NCBI GenBank assembly: GCA_003138975.1
Contig: PLHQ01000078.1
Coordinates: 128,314-161,558 of the forward strand
Length of the DNA: 33,245 bases
DNA from: Acidobacteriaceae bacterium
GTDB lineage: Bacteria; Acidobacteriota; Terriglobia; Terriglobales; Acidobacteriaceae
Reading direction: 5' to 3'
The position numbers and the translations under genes are program-made. Position 1 is the first letter of the stretch; each line of letters starts with the position of its first letter. The notes below the pieces were generated by a model. That model made no database searches and was not told the DNA's origin. It saw nothing but the letters and a program-made list of their open reading frames with translations. Shown piece by piece: positions 15,670 to 22,211 of this stretch.

Positions 15670-16548
15670 ATGCGGACAAGATTGCGGAAGTGGTCGCTTT
15701 GGTTGGGTGCGGCTGCATTTTTGACGCTCCCACTGGCTTCGTGGGCGCAGCTCTCGACGTTCGACATAGAGACGCGTATTGGCGCGGAAAGCCACGTTGG
15801 AAATATTACTGGCCATGCCAAGGATGCCAAGGCCGACTACCGCCGGTATTGTGTCGGTTGCCATGGCGTTCTGGGCGACGGGAATGGGGAGAATTTCCCG
15901 TGGGTCGACCCCAAGCCCCGCGATTTCCAATTGGGCGTGTTCAAGTGCCGGTCCACTCCGACCGGAACCTTGCCTACGGATGAGGACCTCTTCGACACCA
16001 TTGCTCGCGGCATGGACCGTTCGAACATGCCGCAGTGGAGCACCTTCACCAAGCAAGAGCGCGCAGACCTCGTGGCTTGGGTTAAGCACTTCTCTCCCCG
16101 TTGGGCAAACGAAAAACCTGGAGCACCAATCACGATTCCTCCCGAGCCGGAAGTTACCCCGGAGCGCATCAAGGCGGGCCGTGACGTATTTGCCAGAGTG
16201 CAGTGCTGGAAGTGCCACGGCGTGCAGGGTATGGCCAATGGGCCGTCGGCCGCGACTCTTACCGACGATCAGGGTCGCCCTATCCAGCCTTTCAACTTCA
16301 CCGAGGGAGCCCGACCGAAGTGTGGCGACACAGACCGGGATCTTTACAGGATCTTCATGACCGGACTGGACGGCACTCCCATGCCGTCGTTTGCCGACAA
16401 TATCAAGCCGGATGAGGCGTGGGATTTGGTGTTCTATCTGCGAACCTTTATGCGCCAGCACAGCAAGGAAAAAGAGCTGGCGAAGCAGCTTGGATTGAAG
16501 CCCGTTGATCCCAATGCACCGGCACCGGCAGCGTCAGGCCAACAGTAA
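15670..16548 (+). CDS. Secreted diheme cytochrome c
   Basis: The 292-residue periplasmic protein has a signal peptide (1-27, ending SWAQ) and two class I cytochrome c domains. Heme 1 is CVGCH at 61-65 with probable Met ligand M120 (SNMPQW). Heme 2 is CWKCH at 179-183 with probable Met ligand M238 (TPMPSF). A C-terminal Ala/Pro tail follows. It is placed exactly where the diheme Cyc1 (c4-type) lies in the A. ferrooxidans rus operon, between the cytochrome-porin and the oxidase. It is therefore the best candidate shuttle between outer membrane and CuA. AGAGGG precedes ATG 15670. Homology to Cyc1 itself is not established by eye. Confidence 0.92.
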   Translation: MRTRLRKWSLWLGAAAFLTLPLASWAQLSTFDIETRIGAESHVGNITGHAKDAKADYRRYCVGCHGVLGDGNGENFPWVDPKPRDFQLGVFKCRSTPTGTLPTDEDLFDTIARGMDRSNMPQWSTFTKQERADLVAWVKHFSPRWANEKPGAPITIPPEPEVTPERIKAGRDVFARVQCWKCHGVQGMANGPSAATLTDDQGRPIQPFNFTEGARPKCGDTDRDLYRIFMTGLDGTPMPSFADNIKPDEAWDLVFYLRTFMRQHSKEKELAKQLGLKPVDPNAPAPAASGQQ

Positions 16549-16600
16549 AGGCTAAAATGGCATCGCAAGCACGGTTCATCAGCTTCTAGTTTGCAAGGAG

Positions 16601-16630
16601 AAAGATCCATGAGAAAAAGATCCATGAGAA
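16601..16630 (+). repeat. Perfect 15-base tandem duplication containing the start codon
   Basis: The unit aaagatccatgagaa is repeated exactly at 16601-16615 and 16616-16630. It gives two in-frame ATGs (16609 and 16624) and an N-terminal MRKRSMRSR. The Shine-Dalgarno AAGGAG at 16595-16600 is eight bases from the first ATG, so translation probably begins there. Confidence 0.9.
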
Positions 16631-17367
16631 GTCGTTACAATTTCGCTGCGGTACTATCGGCAGTAGTTTTGGTATGTTGTGGCGCGCTGATTTCGAACCA
16701 GAACGTCAGCGCTGCTGGAGAAGGCAAAATCACTGGCACCGTTAAGCTCGAGGGCACCGCTCCTCACATGAGGGGCATCGATATGTCCAAGGATCCTTAC
16801 TGTGTGAAGGCTAGCGCGAGTGCGCCCGCCCACATGGAAAACGTCGTCGTTGGTTCCGGCGGTGGATTAGAACACGTGGTCCTGTACATTTCCGACGGTT
16901 TAACGGGCGGCGCTCTGACTGCAGTGCCATCTGAAGAGCCGGTGTTCGATCAAAAGAATTGCATGTATACGCCGCATGTGCTGGCCCTGGACATTAATCA
17001 GAAGTTCAAAGTCACCACCAGCGACCAGACCACGCATAACATTCACCCCAACCCGAACCCTATGACGGGCAACATCCCGTGGAACCAGTCGCAACCCCCT
17101 GGAGCGGCGGCGATTGAAAAGAGCTGGAAGGCTACGGAATGGATTCCGGTGCAGTGCAATATCCATCCCTGGATGCACGGCTGGTTCGCTGTAGTGAAAG
17201 GTCCGTACGCGACCAGTGATGCCAGCGGCGCCTACACCATCAACAACGTACCGCCCGGAAGCTACACAGTGACGGCGTGGCAGGAAGATTTGGGCACGCA
17301 GACGCAAAAAGTGACAGTGGCTGCGGGTGCGGCTGGATCTGCGAATTTCACCTTCAAGGGGAAGTAG
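16609..17367 (+). CDS. Secreted cupredoxin (blue-copper-like) protein of the oxidase cluster
   Basis: The 252-residue product has a signal peptide (about 1-36, ending VSAAG) and an N-terminal beta segment starting GKITGTVKLEGTAPH. The cupredoxin core has probable type 1 copper ligands H143 (TTHNIH), C183, H186 and M189 (QCNIHPWMHGW), the classic C-x2-H-x2-M spacing. The C-terminal SDASGAYTINNVPPGSYTVTAW is a CpD-like/SpaA-like motif. It probably transfers electrons in the periplasm, comparable in role (not sequence) to rusticyanin. It lies between the diheme cytochrome gene and coxB, with a strong hairpin before coxB. ATG 16609 is preferred over 16624 because of AAGGAG upstream. It is a paralogue of the gene at 3591. 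Confidence 0.85.
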   Translation: MRKRSMRSRYNFAAVLSAVVLVCCGALISNQNVSAAGEGKITGTVKLEGTAPHMRGIDMSKDPYCVKASASAPAHMENVVVGSGGGLEHVVLYISDGLTGGALTAVPSEEPVFDQKNCMYTPHVLALDINQKFKVTTSDQTTHNIHPNPNPMTGNIPWNQSQPPGAAAIEKSWKATEWIPVQCNIHPWMHGWFAVVKGPYATSDASGAYTINNVPPGSYTVTAWQEDLGTQTQKVTVAAGAAGSANFTFKGK

Positions 17368-17410
17368 GAACTGGAAGTTTCTTCATCGCAACTGTTGCAT
17401 AAAATCAACG

Positions 17411-17438
17411 AATCGCCGCAGTTGACGCTGCGGCGATT
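17411..17438 (+). terminator. Strong hairpin between cupredoxin gene and coxB (terminator or processing site)
   Basis: AATCGCCGCAG at 17411-17421 and CTGCGGCGATT at 17428-17438 form a perfect 11-base stem around the loop TTGACG, followed by only a short T run. It begins 43 bases after the cupredoxin stop and ends 41 bases before the coxB ATG. It could partly terminate transcription, or stabilise the 3' end of the donor-gene mRNA so that donor proteins outnumber oxidase subunits. Confidence 0.6.
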
Positions 17439-17479
17439 TGGATCATAGGCCGGATGATCGCTGGCCAAAGGCGGGGGAT

Positions 17480-18283
17480 ATGGCGAAATTGTTCGCGGTA
17501 ACCATTGTGCTGATCGCAATTGCTTCGGCAATTCCCATTGTCATGCACACGTGGCCTTTGCCACAGGACATCTCCATTCACGGTCATCTGATTGACGAAC
17601 AGTTTGCGGACACGATGGCAGAGGCAGGAATTTCCTTCCTCGCCTCGCAGCTTCTCCTGGCGTTCTTCATCTGGAAGTTCTCCAGCCCCAAGCCCGGCGA
17701 TAAGATCAAGAGCTTTCCGGGTGGCTCCATGGGATTGGTAGTCGCGGCCTTCCTGTTGGTAGGCACGGAGGTTTTGGCTCTGGGCGTGTTCGGCGCGAAG
17801 GCTTGGGGCAGCGTGTATCTCACTGCGCCGGCGGCGGATGCCGTGCAGATCCAGGCGCAGGCGGGACAGTTTGCATTTTATTTCCGTTACCCCGGCCCGG
17901 ATGGTAAGTTCGGCCCGATCCACGCCGACCAAATCAACGAGGCAAACGCGAACTTTTTTGGTATCGATACCACACACGATCAGGATTCGAAAGACGATAT
18001 CGTGACGGCCGAGATGGCGATTCCAGTGAATCGGGAAATCCACCTGTTGATGCACTCAAAAGATGTCGGGCACTCCTTCTATGTTCCCGAATTGCGGGTC
18101 CAGCAGGATTTCGTGCCCGGACTCGATGTTTCGCTTCATTTCACCGCGACAAAGGTCGGCAAGTACGAAATCGTATGTACGCAGCTGTGTGGCCTCGGGC
18201 ATTACAACATGAAGGCGTATCTCGAAGTGAAGTCCCAGGAAGATTACGATGCCTGGATTAAACAGCAGGCGGCACTGCAGTAG
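17480..18283 (+). CDS. coxB: Cytochrome c oxidase subunit II
   Basis: The 267-residue membrane subunit receives electrons at the CuA centre. All CuA ligands are visible: H198 (DVGHSFYVPEL), C233 and C237 (VCTQLCG), H241 and M244 (GHYNM). There are three hydrophobic segments (about 3-22, 52-68, 85-103); the first may be a signal or an extra helix. The usual aromatic patch (QWxW) reads QFAFYF at 130-135, so the tryptophan normally used for electron entry appears to be phenylalanine. No attached cytochrome c domain is present, unlike caa3 oxidases, so external donors are needed. ATG 17480 is chosen; the upstream in-frame TTG at 17438 lies in the hairpin and is unlikely. Confidence 0.95.
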   Translation: MAKLFAVTIVLIAIASAIPIVMHTWPLPQDISIHGHLIDEQFADTMAEAGISFLASQLLLAFFIWKFSSPKPGDKIKSFPGGSMGLVVAAFLLVGTEVLALGVFGAKAWGSVYLTAPAADAVQIQAQAGQFAFYFRYPGPDGKFGPIHADQINEANANFFGIDTTHDQDSKDDIVTAEMAIPVNREIHLLMHSKDVGHSFYVPELRVQQDFVPGLDVSLHFTATKVGKYEIVCTQLCGLGHYNMKAYLEVKSQEDYDAWIKQQAALQ

Positions 18284-18341
18284 CTTAGCGATAAGCACGA
18301 TTTGAACTGACCAAGTAAACATCTCGTTTGAGGTGAGCACA

Positions 18342-20126
18342 ATGCACGATATGTCAGCCCACGCAGCGCAGCATGGAGCCCCAACAAGCTTCATTCGGAA
18401 GCATGTCTTCAGCCTGGACCACAAAGTCATCGGCAAGCAGTATTACGCGCTGGCTCTGATCGCCGCCGTGGTGGGGATGTTCCTTTCCTGGCTCATGCGT
18501 ATCCACCTGGGCTGGGGCAATTTCGCCATCCCTGGCCTCCACCTGCTTTCCAGCACCGGTGCGCCTGGAAACGTGATGACCCCCGAGTACTACCTGCAGC
18601 TGATGACCATGCACGGCACGATCATGGTCTTTTTTGTCCTCACCACGGCCCCGTTCGCGGCGTTTGGCAACTTCTTCCTGCCGATTCAGACGGGAGCGGA
18701 AGACATGCCCTTTCCGCATTTCAACATGATGTCGTTCTGGGTTACGTTTGTCGCCTTCGTGGTTATGGTCGCGGCGTTTTTCGTGCCCGACGGTCCCTCC
18801 CTGGGTGGCTGGACGCAATATGCCCCGCTGAGCGCGGTGGGTGCGGTGGGCGGTCCCGGACAAGGTCTCGGCGTGGTTCTCTGGGCAGCTTCGATCGGTA
18901 TTTTTTGTATTGGCCAGTTGCTCGGTTCGTTGAACTTCATTACCACCACGCTTGACATGCGTTGCAAAGGCATGTCACTGATGCGGCTTCCGCTCAGCGC
19001 CTGGGGTTGGTTCATCACGTCGATGATGGGCCTAACCGCATTCGCGGTGCTCATGCCCGCCTGCATCCTCCTCATTCTCGATCACGTCGCAGGCACCAGC
19101 TTTTTTGTCGCCTCCAACCTGGTGATTAATGGTCAAATATTGCCGCACTCTGGCGGATCGACGCTGCTCTGGCAGCATCTCTTCTGGTTCTTCGGACATC
19201 CCGAGGTTTACATCGCAATCGTGCCCGGCATGGGCATCGTTTCCCACGTTCTTATTACCAACATGCGCCGGCCCATGCTCAGCCACAGAGTGCTCATTTA
19301 TTCCATGGGAGCCCTGGCCGTGCTCAGCTACATGGTTTACGGCCATCACATGTTCGTCAGCGGGATGAATCCCGTTTCCGCGATTGCCTTTTCGTTCCCC
19401 ACGCTGGTGATTACCATTCCGTCCACGATCGTCGTTTTGATCTGGCTGGGCAGTCTGTATGGCTCCAAGTTGCGGATCAACTCGGCATCGCTGTTCTCGC
19501 TGGGCTTCATTTCGATGTTCATCAGCGGCGGCGTCAGCGGATTTTTCCTGGCACAGCCTTCGCTGGACATCATGTTGCACGCCACCTACTTCGTGGTCGG
19601 CCACTTCCACCTGGTAATGGGAGTCGCGGCCATGTTCGGCATCTTCGCCGGGACCTACTTCTGGTTCCCCAAGATGACCGGCCGCATGATGAACGAGACC
19701 TTGGGCAGGGTCCATTTCTGGCTAAGCTTCGTAGGTGCCTACTGCATCTTTATGCCGTTCCACTACCTGGGCATGGCCGGGAACGTTCGCCGCTATCAAG
19801 CCTTCACGGACGATTACCTGATCCCGCTCATCCCGGTTCATAAGTTCATCACGGTTGCCGCTCTCGTCACCGGATTCGTCCAGCTGATTTTCATTTACAA
19901 CTTGATCTACAGCCGTTTCAAAGGACCCGTGGCTCCATCGGATAATCCGTGGGAAGGCACATCGCTCGAGTGGAGCACGGCTACGCCTCCGCCGCATAAC
20001 AACTTTGGCGACAAGATGCCAGTCGTTTATCACGATCCTTATCAATACAGCGTCGAGGGTGCAAGCGCTGATTACATAATGCAGACCTCGCCGGAGAAAC
20101 TTACGAACCCGCACGAAGAGAAATAA
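18342..20126 (+). CDS. coxA: Cytochrome c oxidase subunit I (heme-copper oxidase, A family)
   Basis: The 594-residue catalytic subunit has about 12 membrane helices and reduces O2 at heme a3-CuB. Visible ligands are H91 and H423 (heme a), H421 (heme a3), and H286, H335 and H336 (CuB). Y290 of HPEVY is the cross-linked Tyr. E288 and the D-channel residues N110, D121 and N128 are present, so it is A-type. The K-channel lysine (R. sphaeroides K362, in PTGIKxFSW) aligns without gaps to V364 in IPSTIVVLIW. GAGGTG precedes ATG 18342, supporting it over the GTG at 18333. It sits between coxB and the subunit III genes. Confidence 0.97.
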   Translation: MHDMSAHAAQHGAPTSFIRKHVFSLDHKVIGKQYYALALIAAVVGMFLSWLMRIHLGWGNFAIPGLHLLSSTGAPGNVMTPEYYLQLMTMHGTIMVFFVLTTAPFAAFGNFFLPIQTGAEDMPFPHFNMMSFWVTFVAFVVMVAAFFVPDGPSLGGWTQYAPLSAVGAVGGPGQGLGVVLWAASIGIFCIGQLLGSLNFITTTLDMRCKGMSLMRLPLSAWGWFITSMMGLTAFAVLMPACILLILDHVAGTSFFVASNLVINGQILPHSGGSTLLWQHLFWFFGHPEVYIAIVPGMGIVSHVLITNMRRPMLSHRVLIYSMGALAVLSYMVYGHHMFVSGMNPVSAIAFSFPTLVITIPSTIVVLIWLGSLYGSKLRINSASLFSLGFISMFISGGVSGFFLAQPSLDIMLHATYFVVGHFHLVMGVAAMFGIFAGTYFWFPKMTGRMMNETLGRVHFWLSFVGAYCIFMPFHYLGMAGNVRRYQAFTDDYLIPLIPVHKFITVAALVTGFVQLIFIYNLIYSRFKGPVAPSDNPWEGTSLEWSTATPPPHNNFGDKMPVVYHDPYQYSVEGASADYIMQTSPEKLTNPHEEK

Positions 20127-20165
20127 TCTTCGACCCAGGCAGCACAGAATTGGAGAATTAGCAGT

Positions 20166-20840
20166 ATGGCAACTACGGTCCACGAAGCGCCGAAAATCGA
20201 TTTCGACCGTTTACCGAGCCAAGGCTCCGGCAACGGTGGCTGGCGGGATCTGGGTCCCGCTGGCGGAGACTTGCGGCGGGTTAAGCCTTCCTCTCCACCT
20301 CCCGCAAGCACTGGCATCTGGGTAGGCCTGGCGGCCATCACCATGACCTTTGCCGCCTTCACCAGTGCCTTGATCGTTCGTCAGGGAGCGGCGCCGGATT
20401 GGCAGCACTTCACTCTGCCGTCGATCCTTTATCTAAACTCGCTGATCATTATTGCCAGCAGCATCACGCTGGAAGTATCGCGCCGGCAGATCGCCGCCTT
20501 TATGGGCAGCGCAAAGACTGAGGGTACGGCTCCGGCTCGCTGGCTTTATGTAACGCTTTCTTTAGGACTTCTCTTCGTAGCCGGGCAGACGTTTGCCTGG
20601 CTGCAACTCAGATCGCAGGGATTCGGACTCGCTACCAATGTCAGCTATTCCTTTTTCTACGTGCTGACGGTCGCTCACGCAGTGCATCTGCTCGGTGGTC
20701 TCGGTGGTCTGGTCCGCGTGATCGGGAAGCTGAACCATTCCGTTCTGCGGCGGAGCACGCTGAATGCAACTTCGCTCTACTGGCATTTTATGGGTGTGCT
20801 GTGGCTGTATCTGCTCTTGCTGCTTTGGATGAAGCTCTAA
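20166..20840 (+). CDS. Cytochrome c oxidase subunit III-like protein (first of two)
   Basis: The 224-residue product has a hydrophilic, Gly/Pro-rich N-terminus of about 50 residues and then five membrane helices. Subunit III features include TSALIVRQG early on, GQTFAWLQLRSQG in the middle, and VLTVAHAVHLLGG and NATSLYWHFMGVLWLYLLLLLW at the end. This family stabilises subunit I and proton uptake through the D-channel. It is followed 24 bases later by a second subunit III-type gene, so the two may form a heterodimeric subunit III or have split roles. Start ATG 20166 follows a weak purine-rich sequence. Confidence 0.9.
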   Translation: MATTVHEAPKIDFDRLPSQGSGNGGWRDLGPAGGDLRRVKPSSPPPASTGIWVGLAAITMTFAAFTSALIVRQGAAPDWQHFTLPSILYLNSLIIIASSITLEVSRRQIAAFMGSAKTEGTAPARWLYVTLSLGLLFVAGQTFAWLQLRSQGFGLATNVSYSFFYVLTVAHAVHLLGGLGGLVRVIGKLNHSVLRRSTLNATSLYWHFMGVLWLYLLLLLWMKL

Positions 20841-20864
20841 CCTAAGTAAAAGGTAGGAGGCAAA

Positions 20865-21500
20865 GTGAGCCAAGCCGATGTTTCAATTCACGGGCAGGTG
20901 TCGCGAACAAGCGCGACGGAGATAATGACTGCGCCCGCATTTTCGGTCCCCGCTAAAAAGATGGCGATGTGGCTGTTTATCATCGCAGATACCGCGACCT
21001 TTGCCGGCTGTCTGGTCGCCTATGGATTTATCCGCAACGGCACCGCCGATTGGCCGCGGCCCTTCCATAGCATCACCAACGTGGCGCTGATGACCTTCAT
21101 CCTACTGACCAGCAGCTTGACCATGCTGATCGGAATACGGTCTGCCCAGAAGGGCGACAAAGGCGGGGCTTTCCGCTGGACGATAATTACGGCCGTTCTC
21201 GGAATCCTATTCGCCGTGTTGCACATTCGGGAATGGCTGGGAATGATCGGCGAGGGCGCAACCCTCTTCCACAATCCCTGGGGAACGCCTCTGTTCAGTT
21301 CGACGTTTTTCAGCATTACCGGTCTCCACTTGCTGCACGTGACCGGAGGGGTGGTCGCTCTGATCGCCGTGGGAATTCGCTACCAGGGCGGCCGCTACAA
21401 AGCCGATGACCTCGAGATCACCGGTCTCTACTGGCATTTCGTAGATCTGGTGTGGATGTTCGTGGTGCCGCTGATCTATCTCATGAATTTGAGTCACTAG
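20865..21500 (+). CDS. Cytochrome c oxidase subunit III-like protein (second of two)
   Basis: The 211-residue membrane protein has five hydrophobic segments and typical subunit III motifs: KKMAMWLFIIADTATFAGCL near residue 26, VLHIREWLGMI, FSITGLHLLHVTGGVVAL, and LEITGLYWHFVDLVWMFVVPLIYL at the end. It resembles canonical CoxC more closely than the preceding gene, because EITGLYWHFVDLVW is the family hallmark. The start is GTG at 20865, with AGGAGG four bases upstream. Confidence 0.92.
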   Translation: MSQADVSIHGQVSRTSATEIMTAPAFSVPAKKMAMWLFIIADTATFAGCLVAYGFIRNGTADWPRPFHSITNVALMTFILLTSSLTMLIGIRSAQKGDKGGAFRWTIITAVLGILFAVLHIREWLGMIGEGATLFHNPWGTPLFSSTFFSITGLHLLHVTGGVVALIAVGIRYQGGRYKADDLEITGLYWHFVDLVWMFVVPLIYLMNLSH

Positions 21501-21530
21501 AATTAAAGAACGAAAGAGGCAGGAGGAACT

Positions 21531-21842
21531 ATGGCTGCAGCCGAAACGCACACCACCGGTGGAATCGGAAAAGATGTAGCTATCTACGTTGTTCTGCTGG
21601 TACTGGCCGGGATCCAGTTCATCATCGCCTACCAGGATATCAGCGCATCGCAAATGTTCGCGCGCATGCTGGCCGTCGCCGTCATCGAGGGTGGGCTCGC
21701 ACTATTGTTCTTCATGCACTTGTCGGAGAATCGTGGGCTCATGTGGTTTGTCTTTATCTTCACGGTGGCGGTGCTGCTCATGCTGCAATACGGATGGACC
21801 GACAGCTTCCGGTTAGTGAACGGCGTACCATGGGCGAAGTAA
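21531..21842 (+). CDS. Cytochrome c oxidase subunit IV-like protein
   Basis: The 103-residue protein has three membrane helices (about 15-34, 42-63, 68-87) and the bacterial subunit IV pattern, including AVIEGGLALLFFMHLSENRG. It is an accessory, non-catalytic subunit of the aa3-type oxidase. AGGAGG lies six bases before ATG 21531. Its position directly after the subunit III genes supports the assignment. Confidence 0.88.
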   Translation: MAAAETHTTGGIGKDVAIYVVLLVLAGIQFIIAYQDISASQMFARMLAVAVIEGGLALLFFMHLSENRGLMWFVFIFTVAVLLMLQYGWTDSFRLVNGVPWAK

Positions 21843-21876
21843 GGTTGGAAGTAAGAATCTAGGAGTAGAAATAGAA

Positions 21877-22191
21877 ATGAAGAGTTGGAAGTCAATCGGG
21901 ATATTAGCCATCGCGCTCGCGGGATTGTCGCTGCTATTCACGCCAACGCCCGCCTCTGCCCAAAGTTGTGCGCTCTGCTATACCCAGGCCGCCTCCTCCG
22001 GCGCTCGCATGATTCAGGCGTTAAAGAGCGGCATCCTCGTCCTGATCGCTCCCCCGACTTTGATGTCCGTCGGCGTAATCTTCGTCTGCTATCGCAAACG
22101 CAATCAGACTCGAAAAGATGATGGCGAAGAATCAGAACGCGAATGGGACAAAGACGATTCCTCTGACGACTCCGGGGATGAAAAGTGGTAG
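21877..22191 (+). CDS. Small exported CxxC membrane protein at the end of the oxidase cluster
   Basis: The 104-residue product has a signal peptide (about 1-28, ending PASAQ). The mature N-terminus follows almost at once with SCALCYTQAASSGARMIQAL (CxxC at 31-34). One further membrane helix (about 50-68) and a strongly acidic, Ser/Asp/Glu-rich tail complete it. The two cysteines would face the periplasm close to the membrane surface. I do not recognise a named family. Linkage 34 bases after subunit IV suggests a role in oxidase assembly (copper or thiol chemistry) or as a small accessory subunit; this is inference only. Confidence 0.75.
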   Translation: MKSWKSIGILAIALAGLSLLFTPTPASAQSCALCYTQAASSGARMIQALKSGILVLIAPPTLMSVGVIFVCYRKRNQTRKDDGEESEREWDKDDSSDDSGDEKW

Positions 22192-22211
22192 GAGACCAGC
22201 GCTGAACATCT

